Below, in pieces: positions 16,649 through 27,227 of a stretch of 64,000 nucleotides of DNA. The position numbers and the translations under genes are program-made. Numbering within the stretch: the first letter of the stretch is position 1; each line of letters starts with the position of its first letter. Source of the stretch: CALJFL01 sp963669435 (GTDB lineage Bacteria; Pseudomonadota; Gammaproteobacteria; Pseudomonadales; Halieaceae); NCBI GenBank assembly GCA_963669435.1, contig OY770025.1, positions 3,286,001 to 3,350,000 on the forward strand, written 5' to 3'. Under the pieces are notes generated by a model. The model had not been told where the DNA came from, made no database searches, and saw only the letters and a program-made list of their open reading frames with translations.

Positions 16649-17536
16649 ATGACGACAGAGACAATCACTGATATCGCCATGGCCGAGCAGGGCACCTCCC
16701 TGTGGCAGGACGCCTGGCGCCGGCTGCGTAAAAATCGCCTGGCATTGTTTGGCCTGGTGGTGCTCTCCCTTTTCATCCTGATTGCACTGTTTACACCGTG
16801 GATCGCGCCCTATGCCTACGACGCGCAGAATCTCGACCTGGGGGCGACGCCTCCGTCGGCTGAGCATTGGCTGGGCACGGATATCTTCGGTCGTGATCTG
16901 ATGACGCAGATTATGTACGGTGGCAGGATTTCCCTGGCGGTGGGTTTTGTGGCAACGGCGGTGGCCTTGCTGATCGGGGTGACCTGGGGGGCGATTGCTG
17001 GTTATGCCGGTGGTCGCGTCGACGCGGTGATGATGCGGCTGGTCGATATTCTCTACGCGTTGCCGTTCATGATCTTTATCGTGCTGCTGATGGTGGTGTT
17101 TGGCCGCAACATGCTGTTGCTGTTTCTCGCCATCGGCGCCGTGGAGTGGTTGACCATGGCCCGTATCATGCGCGGACAGGTACAGACTCTGCGTCAGCAG
17201 GAATTTGTCGAAGCGGCCATATCCATTGGGTTGTCACCGGCGACCATTATCCGGCGCCATATGATTCCAAACGCGCTGGGCCCGGTTATTGTCTACACCA
17301 CACTCACTATTCCCAGCGTTATGTTGCTGGAAGCGTTCCTGAGTTTCCTGGGTCTGGGTATCCAGCCGCCGCAAACCTCCTGGGGGCTCCTGATCTCCTA
17401 TGGGGCAGAGACGATGGAGGAGTTCCCCTGGCTACTGATTTTCCCGGGACTGGCGCTTACACTTACGCTGTTTTCCCTCAACTTCCTCGGTGACGGCCTG
17501 CGCGATGCGCTGGATGTCCGCAGCTCCGGAGATTAA
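16649..17536 (+). CDS. oppC: Oligopeptide ABC transporter permease OppC
   Basis: This inner-membrane permease of 295 residues has the OppC layout: a cytoplasmic N-terminus (W-R-R-L-R-K-N-R-L-A), one early span, HWLGTDIFGRDL in the periplasmic part, and the EAA loop EFVEAAISIGLSPATII. The likely ribosome-binding bases CAGGA at 16639-16643 belong to the right terminal repeat of the MITE-like element, only a few bases before the ATG. Translation of oppC may therefore depend on sequence brought by the element. Confidence 0.94.
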   Translation: MTTETITDIAMAEQGTSLWQDAWRRLRKNRLALFGLVVLSLFILIALFTPWIAPYAYDAQNLDLGATPPSAEHWLGTDIFGRDLMTQIMYGGRISLAVGFVATAVALLIGVTWGAIAGYAGGRVDAVMMRLVDILYALPFMIFIVLLMVVFGRNMLLLFLAIGAVEWLTMARIMRGQVQTLRQQEFVEAAISIGLSPATIIRRHMIPNALGPVIVYTTLTIPSVMLLEAFLSFLGLGIQPPQTSWGLLISYGAETMEEFPWLLIFPGLALTLTLFSLNFLGDGLRDALDVRSSGD

Positions 17537-17539
17537 GCC

Positions 17540-19126
<1,587 letters not shown>

Positions 19127-19202
19127 GACCTGTTAGCCCTCACTGAGTTGTTTGGGGTGGTGTTAGCAGAGCTGATCCCGGATCCCATGGGATAATGTCT
19201 CG

Positions 19203-20402
19203 ATGATAGACAGAGCGGCGCTCGCGCAATCCGGATTTTTCCTTGTATTCATGGCGGCTTTGGTCGCCCTTGCTCCGCTGTCCATCGATGCCTACATGCC
19301 TGCCATTCCGGATCTTGCGGATTATTTCGGCGTTGGTATAGCCTCGGTCAACCTCACCATGAGTACCTACCTGGTTAGCAGTGGCCTGGGGCAGTTACTC
19401 GGTGGTGCAGTGTCAGACCATCTGGGCCGCAAACCGGTGGGCCTATTGGGTTTGTCCACCTTCCTGGCCGCCACCATTGCGATCACCTTGTCGACCTCCA
19501 TTGGGCAGATGCAATTCTGGCGGTTTGTCCAGGGATTGGGAGGCGGGTTTGCCACGGTAATCTGCATGGCTCAGCTGAGAGATATCTATCCACCGGAGGA
19601 AGTGGCACGACGGTTCGCCAAGGTCATGCTGGTGGTCTTGATCGCGCCTATGGTCGCTCCCGCTATTGGCTCGGTAATCATGCAGCTGGGCTGGAAGGCG
19701 ATCTTTGTGTTCCTGGGGATCTATGGCCTGGTGTTCCTGATAATTTACCTGTTTATGATCCCCGAGACTCGACTGGGGGAGCGCAGACGCCTGACGTTTA
19801 ACTCGATGTTCATGAGCTATGTGCAGGTAGTAAAACTGCGAACGGACGGCAAGTGGATTGCGATGCGTTATGCCTTATTTGGTGCCATCGTGTCAGGCGT
19901 GTTCTTTTCCTACCTGACGAATGCCGCTTTCATTTACATGCAGCAGTTTTCCCTGAACGAATTTCAGTTCTCACTGACCTTCGCGGCGGGGGGATTGGCC
20001 ATGATGGCTGGGAATGCCACAGCCTTGCGCCTGATAGTCCGTCTGGGCGAGCGGCGCCTGATGTTGGGCGCCAATCTCATCCAGATTGCGGTGCTGCTGG
20101 CGATTTTGCTGATGGTGCTCCTCGAGCAAGCGCAATTCTGGCCCCTGTTTCTGGCTTTGTTGGTGGTACTGGCCACCTGCGGGGCGATCAGTCCCGTGGC
20201 CTCGGGTTCATTCGTAAAATTTTATGATCGGCTCAGCGGCAGCGCGGCGTCAACCAGTGCGACACTGGTCTACTCGATTGGGGCAGGAATAGGCGCGGTC
20301 GCCGCGAGCCTGGCGGGTGGGGGTCTGGTGCCGATCTTTGCGATCATGCTGGGTGCTTCTGTCCTGGCCCAGCTATTGTTACGCTCGTTTGATGAAGCCT
20401 AG
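19203..20402 (+). CDS. MFS drug exporter, Bcr/CflA family
   Basis: This 399-residue membrane protein has 12 predicted spans. It carries the Bcr/CflA hallmark LSIDAYMPAIPDLADYF at the end of the first span, followed by the MFS loop DHLGRKPVG. The family exports bicyclomycin, chloramphenicol, sulfonamides or metabolites such as cysteine; the substrate here is unknown. It starts 76 bases after the transporter operon and is probably separate from it. Confidence 0.9.
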   Translation: MIDRAALAQSGFFLVFMAALVALAPLSIDAYMPAIPDLADYFGVGIASVNLTMSTYLVSSGLGQLLGGAVSDHLGRKPVGLLGLSTFLAATIAITLSTSIGQMQFWRFVQGLGGGFATVICMAQLRDIYPPEEVARRFAKVMLVVLIAPMVAPAIGSVIMQLGWKAIFVFLGIYGLVFLIIYLFMIPETRLGERRRLTFNSMFMSYVQVVKLRTDGKWIAMRYALFGAIVSGVFFSYLTNAAFIYMQQFSLNEFQFSLTFAAGGLAMMAGNATALRLIVRLGERRLMLGANLIQIAVLLAILLMVLLEQAQFWPLFLALLVVLATCGAISPVASGSFVKFYDRLSGSAASTSATLVYSIGAGIGAVAASLAGGGLVPIFAIMLGASVLAQLLLRSFDEA

Positions 20403-20425
20403 TATTCCGCTGAGGCATTACCGTA

Positions 20426-20693
20426 TTAATCAGAGTTGCCCTGGTCCGTGTCCGGAAACACCTCATCTTCACTGATAACACCGTCGTTGTTGCGGTCGAG
20501 TTGCAATAAGCGCTCGCTGGCTGCCTCGAGTTCCTCGGCGTCCAGTTGGCCGTCCGCCATTGCTGTCGAGCACCGTGTAGATCAACCTCACCCGCTCAAG
20601 GGTGGCCGGTTTGCCAAAGTTCTGGAACATGAGATAACTCATTGCCAGCAACGCAAGAAGGGCGATAAGGCCGCCAGCCATTGTTTTGTTCAT
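20426..20693 (-). pseudogene. EF-hand membrane-anchored protein broken by one extra base
   Basis: The frame from the ATG at 20693 encodes an N-terminal membrane anchor (ALLALLAMSYLMF), then enters an EF-hand loop VLDSN and loses register. Removing one base near 20556-20557 (the doubled C on the plus strand in CCGCCATTG) restores DSNADGQLDAEEL and then a second loop DRNNDGVISEDEV, ending at a TAA at 20426-20428. The span of 268 bases equals 89 codons plus one base. Both restored loops match the calcium-binding pattern DxNxDGxIxxxE. This is either a recent pseudogene or a sequencing error; the intact product would be about 88 residues. Confidence 0.75.
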
Positions 20694-20781
20694 AGAGGGT
20701 CTTTATTGTGGTTGAGACGTCATGATAGAACGTGTGAATGTGCAACGGAAGTGGCCTTGGGGCAGGGGATCAGTAGCTGGT

Positions 20782-21024
20782 ATGAATCGCGCACCGCAGC
20801 AAAGCTGGTTTGCCACGGCGCTGCGCCGGGATATTGTCTGGCGCAGCCTTAAGGTCAGCCTGATTGTTGGCACCCTGCTGGCGGCCATAAACCACGGCGA
20901 CCGCATAATCACGCTCGCCCTGGACGCTGATGCCTTGACCAAAATACTGCTCACCTATCTGGTTCCCTACTGCGTTTCTACCTGGTCGGCGGTACAGACG
21001 GCCCGCGCTGCCGAATCCGGCTAG
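20782..21024 (+). CDS. nrtS: NrtS-like nitrate/nitrite transporter, small membrane protein
   Basis: This 80-residue protein has two hydrophobic spans, and its RSLKVSLIVGTLLAAINHGD and LTYLVPYCVSTWSAV segments match my knowledge of the NrtS family. Cyanobacterial NrtS proteins transport nitrate and nitrite. I chose the ATG at 20782, with AGGGGA upstream, over 20722, because the longer form adds an unconserved leader. It stands alone, with no nitrate reductase in view, and its stop overlaps the convergent RND gene by 4 bases. Confidence 0.7.
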   Translation: MNRAPQQSWFATALRRDIVWRSLKVSLIVGTLLAAINHGDRIITLALDADALTKILLTYLVPYCVSTWSAVQTARAAESG

Positions 21025-24000
21025 TAAGGCGCGTTCTGCGCACCGGGCCGTGTTGCTTGCGGCTGCGGCTCAGATGGGATTGCGTGGTTTTCCTGCGCCT
21101 GCACTTTGCGAAAGGGCAGATAAAATACCGGCAGCACAAACAGGGTGAACAGGGTGCCGACCAGCATGCCCGCAGTAATCATCAGGCCGATGCTGAAGCG
21201 GCTGTTAGCCCCCGGGCCACTGGCGATGACCAACGGCCAGACCCCCAGCACGGTAGCAAACGTGGTCATCAGTATGGGGCGTAGGCGCAGCGTCGCCGCT
21301 TCCTCCACCGCAGCGCGCCGGTCCAGCCCCGCCAGCACCAGGTTATTGGCAAATTCGACGATCAGGATGCCGTGTTTACTGATAAGTCCAATCAGTGTCA
21401 GCAGGCCGATCTGTGTATAGATGTTGAGCGTGACAAAACCCAGGGCGATAGGAACCAGGGCGCCGAAGATCGACAGGGGTACCGATACCAGGACCACAAA
21501 GGGGTCGCGGAAGCTGTTGAACTGGGCGGACAGGACCAGGAATATCACCACTAGTGACAGCGCAAACAGCACCGGGAAGGTACCGGATTCCTGAACATAG
21601 CGGCGCGATGTGCCGGTATATCCAGCCCGGAAACCGGCCGGGGCGATCTCTTGCAGCTTCTCCTGTAAAAATGCCAGACCCGTGCCGACACTATTGGGGG
21701 GCATCATCAGTCCCTGGATAGTGCTGCTATTGAGCTGCTGGTATTGGGTCAATTCGTTGGGCTCGACCTTCGAACTCAGGGTGATGACTGCCGACAGGGG
21801 AACCAGCTCGTCGCTAGCGGTTCTCACATAGTATTTCTCCAGTTCTTCCTTGGTCAGGCGAAAGCCGCGACCGGCCTGGGGGATGACTTTGTAACTGCGT
21901 CCCTTCAGGTTGAACCGATTGGTCTCTGCCTCGCCCAGCATTACCGCGAGTGTTTCACCGATATCCCGCATGGAAATGCCCAGCCGTGCAGCGCGGTCGC
22001 GGTCAATGTCGACGGTGATCTCCGGACGATCAAACTTCAGCGTCTGTTCGACGAAAATAAACAGCCCCGATTCGCGCGCTTCCTTGAGGAGCATTTCGGT
22101 GACGCCGAGCACCTCATCGTAGTCTGCGGTGGAGGCGACCACGAAGTTGACCGGTAGGCCGGCGTCGGCGCCGGGCAGCGAGGGGTCGGCAAAAGCCAAA
22201 ACCTGCAGACCGGCAACGCCATTGAACTTTTGCTGCATTTCCGTCTGGATTTCCTTTTGGCTGCGCTCTCGTTCATCCCAGTCCACGAGGGTGATGCCGC
22301 CAATATTGAAACCCGTTGAGGCGATTTGCCAGGAATGGCTGGCCTCGGGTATATCCTTCCAAATATCTACCACGCGATCGAGAAAGTAGACGATGTAATC
22401 CAGGTTGGCGTGTTTCGGTGGTGTCGAAAACAGGTACATCGACCCGGTGTCTTCCTCGGGCGCCAGTTCCTTTTGCGTCAGGGTAAACATCACTGGCAGG
22501 CTCAGTAAAATACAGCCGCCGAATAACAACACCGCTTTTCTATTGTCCAGCGAGTGGCGCAACACCTTGCGATAGGCTTCAGTAAGCCCTACGAATTTTT
22601 CGTCGAGCCAGTCTGCAAACCGTCCCTGGTGTTCATGGTCTTTAAGCAGGCGCGAGCACATCATGGGACTCAGGGTCAGCGCCACGACCCCTGATACCAG
22701 TACGGCCCCGGCCAGGGTCAGTGCAAACTCGGTAAACAGGGCACCGGTAAGGCCGCCTACAAAAGCGATGGGCGCGTACACCGCCGCCAGGGTCAGTGTC
22801 ATTACCACCACCGGCCAGGCCACTTCACGAGCACCCTTGGAGGCAGCCAGGAGCGGCGGTTCGCCATGCTCGATATGTCGATGCACGTTTTCCACCACCA
22901 CGATGGCGTCATCCACGACCAGTCCGATGGCGATAATCATGGCCAGCAGCGTCAACAGGTTAAGTGAAAACCCCATCGCCTGGACCAGGAAGACGACGCC
23001 GATGAGCGACAGGGGAATTGCTACCAGCGGAATAAAGATCACTCGGGCAGAGCCCAGGAACAGGTAGATGACCAGCATCACAATCAGCGCGGCTTCAAAG
23101 AGGGTAACGATGACCTCGTTGAGTGCTCCCTGGATGGACCGACTCCCGTCCCACTCCAGAAACATTTGCAGGTCTGCAGGCAGAGATGCCTTGATGCGCG
23201 GCAGGGCCTGATGTACCTCCTTGGCCACTTCCAATGGATTGGAATCGGGCGTCCCGGTAATGGAAACAAAAATACCTTCTTTGCCGCTGGTGAACAGCTT
23301 TTGCTGGCTGTTCTCCGAGGCTAGTTCAATGTCGGCAACATCGGCCAGACGAACCCGTTCGTCGCCGTTCTGGCGAACGACCATGTCCTCGAACGCCTCG
23401 GGTGTGACCGAATCCGTGCGCGCATCTACCGAGGCGCGTATCAACTGACCCTCTGTGGCACCTGCGGTCGAGACATAATTCTCCCGGCTGATGGCCGCAA
23501 TAATATCGGTGGCTGTTACGCCAAAAGCCGCCATTCGGACCGGGTCGAGCCACACCCGCATAGCCGGGTACTGCCCCATGATCTCTGCCTTGCCGACGCC
23601 GGGTAGTGTCGCCAACTCCGGTTGAACATTGCGCGCCACGTAATCGGTGATGTTTGCAGGACTGATTTGCTCGCTGTGGAAGGCGATGTAAATCAGGGCA
23701 TCGCCGCCGCCAGTGACGGTGATAATGGGATCCTCTATCTCGCTGGGGAGTTCCATCCTCGCCTCGTTCACCTTGGCGATCACTTCCGTCAGCACGTCGC
23801 TGCTGTTTTCGCCCAGGCGCACGTGTATTTCGATTTCGGAGCGACCGGGATGGCTCTTGGCGGTAATGTACTCAATGCCTCGTGCACCGGCGAGCCGGAC
23901 CTGCAGGGGCGTGGTGACAAAGCCCTGCACGGTTCGTGCGCTTGCCCCTCGGTAAAAGGTGTTCACGAAAATGGTGCTGCGCTCCAGTTCCGGAAAATGG

Positions 24001-24104
24001 CGCACCGAGACAGTAGAAAGTGACGCTGTGCCCAGCAACAGCAGCAGGGCACTCACCACAATGGCGAGTACCGGGCGCTTTATGAAACTATCAGTGAACG
24101 CCAT
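21021..24104 (-). CDS. RND family efflux permease (HAE1/AcrB-type)
   Basis: This 1027-residue inner-membrane proton-driven exporter has the AcrB-like layout of 12 spans and two large periplasmic loops. The proton-relay aspartates are in GLVVDDAIVVVEN near residue 407. The C-terminal half has the expected LRPILMTTFATVLGVWPLV. It forms a pair with the membrane-fusion protein gene 32 bases upstream. No outer-membrane channel gene is adjacent, so it probably shares a TolC encoded elsewhere. Substrates cannot be inferred. Confidence 0.94.
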   Translation of the reverse strand: MAFTDSFIKRPVLAIVVSALLLLLGTASLSTVSVRHFPELERSTIFVNTFYRGASARTVQGFVTTPLQVRLAGARGIEYITAKSHPGRSEIEIHVRLGENSSDVLTEVIAKVNEARMELPSEIEDPIITVTGGGDALIYIAFHSEQISPANITDYVARNVQPELATLPGVGKAEIMGQYPAMRVWLDPVRMAAFGVTATDIIAAISRENYVSTAGATEGQLIRASVDARTDSVTPEAFEDMVVRQNGDERVRLADVADIELASENSQQKLFTSGKEGIFVSITGTPDSNPLEVAKEVHQALPRIKASLPADLQMFLEWDGSRSIQGALNEVIVTLFEAALIVMLVIYLFLGSARVIFIPLVAIPLSLIGVVFLVQAMGFSLNLLTLLAMIIAIGLVVDDAIVVVENVHRHIEHGEPPLLAASKGAREVAWPVVVMTLTLAAVYAPIAFVGGLTGALFTEFALTLAGAVLVSGVVALTLSPMMCSRLLKDHEHQGRFADWLDEKFVGLTEAYRKVLRHSLDNRKAVLLFGGCILLSLPVMFTLTQKELAPEEDTGSMYLFSTPPKHANLDYIVYFLDRVVDIWKDIPEASHSWQIASTGFNIGGITLVDWDERERSQKEIQTEMQQKFNGVAGLQVLAFADPSLPGADAGLPVNFVVASTADYDEVLGVTEMLLKEARESGLFIFVEQTLKFDRPEITVDIDRDRAARLGISMRDIGETLAVMLGEAETNRFNLKGRSYKVIPQAGRGFRLTKEELEKYYVRTASDELVPLSAVITLSSKVEPNELTQYQQLNSSTIQGLMMPPNSVGTGLAFLQEKLQEIAPAGFRAGYTGTSRRYVQESGTFPVLFALSLVVIFLVLSAQFNSFRDPFVVLVSVPLSIFGALVPIALGFVTLNIYTQIGLLTLIGLISKHGILIVEFANNLVLAGLDRRAAVEEAATLRLRPILMTTFATVLGVWPLVIASGPGANSRFSIGLMITAGMLVGTLFTLFVLPVFYLPFRKVQAQENHAIPSEPQPQATRPGAQNAPY

Positions 24105-24136
24105 GCGAGGGCCAACTCCGGCAATGTAAACATGCC

Positions 24137-25210
24137 CTAAAAATAAACCGTGTCGTCCAGCTCTATACGAGCGCCGCGGTAAAGTTTGTTCTGCCCGACC
24201 GTAACCACTTTGTCGCCGGATTTCACGCCTTTGAGAATGGCGATTCTGCCGTTACGTGCCGGACCGGTGGTAACAATGCGCGGATCCGCCAGTAGCTCTC
24301 CGGGCATCTCCCAGTCATTGACCAGATACACGGTATCCCCGTGCAGCGCATAGGAGACGGCGCTCTCTGGCACTGTCACCACAGTTCGAGCGACGTCAAG
24401 ATCAACGGTGAGCCGTGCAAACATGCCCGGTAGCAGGCCGTTGCCGTCATCGAGAGTGGCACGCAAACGCAGGTTGCGCGTGCTGGAGTCGACCAGTGCG
24501 TCGACCGCCTGGAGGGTGGCCTTGAACTCGCGATCGGGGAATGCCGCGGTTTCCACGCCGATCTCCAGCCCCTTGCGCAGACTGGGGAAGTGCCTGGCTG
24601 GTACCGAGAAATCCACTTCCAACTCGGTCAGGTCCTGCAAGGTAGTGATGGGGGTCCCGGACTCGATGTAGTCTCCCTGCTTGACGGTAATGATGCCTAC
24701 TGTGCCGGAGAAGGGCGCAACAATACGCTTGTTATCCAGCCGCGCCTCGGTTTCCGCGAGCGTGGCGATCGCGCTGTCCAGGTCTGCCTTGGACCGGTCG
24801 TACTGGCTCTGGGGAATGGACTTTTGCTCAACCAGGCTGGCATCGCGTTCGAACAGCAGTCGTGCTAGTTCCAGGTTGGCGATCTGACGCTCGCGGCTGG
24901 CCTGCTCGACGCTATCGTTCAGTGTGAGCAGCAGGTCACCGGCTTCCACCTTGTCACCGGACTTGACGTTGATTTCAATGATTTCACCGCTGGTTTCTGC
25001 GCTTAGCTGCACCCCGCGAGCTGCCCCCAGGGTGCCGACCGCTTCCAGTTCGGTTTCCCAAATGTCCTCCCGCGCGGTGGCCGCGGCAACTACAACCGGA
25101 GGTAAGCTGAAGTCAGCTGAGGAAAATGCCGAGAACTTATTGAACAAAAACCCGGCCATGCCGCCGAAAATCAGCAGGAGTAGCACGGCGACAAAGAGAT
25201 AGGCGCGCAA
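24137..25210 (-). CDS. RND periplasmic adaptor (membrane fusion protein, HlyD/AcrA family)
   Basis: This 357-residue adaptor has an N-terminal membrane anchor or uncleaved signal (LFVAVLLLLIFGGMAGFLF). The lipoyl-like half-motifs are EIIEINVKSGDKVEAGDLLL and RIVAPFSGTVGIITVKQGD, separated by a coiled-coil hairpin, with a beta-barrel after them. It links the RND permease to an outer-membrane channel. No TetR or MarR regulator lies alongside. Confidence 0.93.
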   Translation of the reverse strand: MRAYLFVAVLLLLIFGGMAGFLFNKFSAFSSADFSLPPVVVAAATAREDIWETELEAVGTLGAARGVQLSAETSGEIIEINVKSGDKVEAGDLLLTLNDSVEQASRERQIANLELARLLFERDASLVEQKSIPQSQYDRSKADLDSAIATLAETEARLDNKRIVAPFSGTVGIITVKQGDYIESGTPITTLQDLTELEVDFSVPARHFPSLRKGLEIGVETAAFPDREFKATLQAVDALVDSSTRNLRLRATLDDGNGLLPGMFARLTVDLDVARTVVTVPESAVSYALHGDTVYLVNDWEMPGELLADPRIVTTGPARNGRIAILKGVKSGDKVVTVGQNKLYRGARIELDDTVYF

Positions 25211-25453
25211 GGAGTACCTCGATTCCAGTTTTTATTGGGCTGTTATTACACGGTGCTTGCCCCTGCAGCCATTCTAAGTCCTTTGCAGCGGGCTTGCACC
25301 TGTCGAGTCTCACCCATACTGCCCAAGGGGCGTTCACTTGACCTCCGCCGAGGGCCATGTTAGCAGTGAAAACAAACTGCTGGGCCTCGCCTCCGAGTTG
25401 TTTTATGCTATCGCTCCATTCTGAAACTGAATATCTTTCAACGAGGTAAATTC

Positions 25454-27139
25454 GTGAGGCAAGCGCGCAAATTAAAGAGGTTACAGCGGCAAATGGACAA
25501 GACCGGCGATTACGCTGAATGGCAGGAATGGGCCCAGCAGCATGACGAGATATCCGGGCAGAAGCGCTGGCGCCAGGTGGACCAGAGTCGCCAGTATGAC
25601 TTTTCGCAGATCCGTCTGCGCCTCGACCGCTTGCGCAGCCTGCGGGCTCGCCAGGACCACCAGGGTTTGCTGTTTACGCTTAACGAGGGAATTCACGGCA
25701 ATATGGGCGGCATGGGGCGCAGCAGCCTTTATCGCCGGGCGAAGTTTGGTACCAAGCGCCTGATTGAGCAGTACATCGACGAAATTGACGATTCCCTGCG
25801 CTTCCTGGCCGAATTGCCGCCGGAAGAGATCAGCACCCAGGACAAGATTGATTTTTTCTACCGCGCCAATATCTGCTACGGCCGTTCCGCATTGATGCTC
25901 AGCGGTGGGGGCGTACTGGGTTTTTACCACATGGGTGTGGTCAAGGCCCTGCTGGAACAGGACCTGCTTCCGCGGGTCATTTCAGGGTCCAGTGCGGGTT
26001 CTATCGTCGCGGGGGTTGTCGGCACCCACACTGACAAGGAGCTGGAGCACTTTTACGAGCCCAGCAATATGCATTTCGAGGCAGAACGTGAGGCCAGCGT
26101 GTTCAGCCGCATGTTTTTTGGGACCAACCCGCAAATCGATGTTGCAGACCTGGAATCGATTATCGCGCGATTGATTCCCGATATGACCTTCCAGGAGGCC
26201 TATGAAAAGACCGGCCGCCAGATCAGTATTACTGTCGCACCGGCCGAACCCCACCAGCGCTCGCGCCTGTTAAATGCCATTACCTCGCCCAACGTCTTTA
26301 TCCGTTCAGCGGTAATGGCGTCATGCGCCGTGCCCGGGGTGTTTCCACCGGTCATGTTGATGGCCAAGAACTTACACGGTGAGGCGCAGCCCTACCTGCC
26401 CACACGCAAATGGGTAGACGGTTCTATCGCCGATGACCTGCCTGCAAAACGCCTGTCGCGGCTTTATAGCACCAATCACTACATAGTGAGTATGGTGAAC
26501 CCGATCGCTACGCCGTTCCTGAGTAACGACAAGGAACCCAACCGATTGGCCGCTGCGCTGGGGAGTCTGGGTGTCGGCGTTGGCAGGGAAATTCTCAATT
26601 TCTATCGAGGTATTGCGCAAAAGCAGGGCGACAACTGGCCGCGCTTTAACATGCTGCTCAATGGCGTTCATGCCCTGATGGATCAGGAGTACAGCGGCGA
26701 CATCAATATTGTGCCCAGTTTCAGCTGGTACAACCCTGCGAAAATCCTGTCACATCTTTCGGAACAGGAACTGGTCGACCTGATGGAGGGCGGCGAGCGT
26801 TCTGCTTTCCCCAACCTGGAATCCATTCGCATTTGCACCAAGATATCTCGCACCATGGAGGAGATACTGCATCGCTTTGAATACGGTGATCTTCGGCCTG
26901 ATGCCAGTGACTATAATCGGCCGCGTTCGTCCCGACGTCGACCGCAACCCACCCGCGCCGATCGCGAGGCCATGCAGATTGCCGCGGCACAACCCGCGAC
27001 CGCGCCCGATGACAAACCCAAGCCACGCAAAGCGAAGGCGAAGGCAAAATCGAAACGAGCAGGAGCGCGCAGTTCCAAAACTACCAGGAACAGCAAGCCC
27101 TCAGCCAAGCCTTCCGGGCCCACGGCCAAGGCGGCCTGA
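25454..27139 (+). CDS. Patatin-like phospholipase / triacylglycerol lipase with DUF3336
   Basis: This 561-residue protein has an N-terminal DUF3336 region (about 1-140) and a patatin domain. The oxyanion loop is SGGGVLGFYHMG. The nucleophile is Ser180 in GSSAG, and the catalytic aspartate is Asp322 in WVDGS. The DUF3336-patatin pairing is that of plant SDP1 and yeast TGL3-5 triacylglycerol lipases. The last 75 or so residues (from about 485) are rich in Lys, Ala, Pro and Arg (KPKPRKAKAKAKSK), resembling histone H1 or the AlgP/PhaF tails. The start codon is GTG. It ends at a bidirectional terminator. Confidence 0.9.
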   Translation: MRQARKLKRLQRQMDKTGDYAEWQEWAQQHDEISGQKRWRQVDQSRQYDFSQIRLRLDRLRSLRARQDHQGLLFTLNEGIHGNMGGMGRSSLYRRAKFGTKRLIEQYIDEIDDSLRFLAELPPEEISTQDKIDFFYRANICYGRSALMLSGGGVLGFYHMGVVKALLEQDLLPRVISGSSAGSIVAGVVGTHTDKELEHFYEPSNMHFEAEREASVFSRMFFGTNPQIDVADLESIIARLIPDMTFQEAYEKTGRQISITVAPAEPHQRSRLLNAITSPNVFIRSAVMASCAVPGVFPPVMLMAKNLHGEAQPYLPTRKWVDGSIADDLPAKRLSRLYSTNHYIVSMVNPIATPFLSNDKEPNRLAAALGSLGVGVGREILNFYRGIAQKQGDNWPRFNMLLNGVHALMDQEYSGDINIVPSFSWYNPAKILSHLSEQELVDLMEGGERSAFPNLESIRICTKISRTMEEILHRFEYGDLRPDASDYNRPRSSRRRPQPTRADREAMQIAAAQPATAPDDKPKPRKAKAKAKSKRAGARSSKTTRNSKPSAKPSGPTAKAA

Positions 27140-27182
27140 AGAGGGGTGTAGGTTGCCGCTTGCAGCGGTAAAAAATGCAAAA

Positions 27183-27210
27183 AAAAAACGCGCCACAGGG
27201 CGCGTTTTTT
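27183..27210. terminator. Bidirectional Rho-independent terminator
   Basis: A 12-base stem AAAAAACGCGCC / GGCGCGTTTTTT with an ACAG loop sits between the convergent patatin and thiolase genes. The A-run on one side and T-run on the other let it end transcription in both directions. Confidence 0.92.
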
Positions 27211-27227
27211 GTGGTTTTCTCGAGGTT

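Noticed and set aside
16376..16655. Target-site duplication flanking the MITE-like element
   Set aside because: I compared both flanks and found no convincing direct duplication; a two-base TA match is not symmetric about the repeat ends.
16371..16776. Short frames across the oppB-oppC gap as possible small genes
   Set aside because: They fall within the inverted-repeat element, have no ribosome-binding site or codon structure, and their composition follows the stems.
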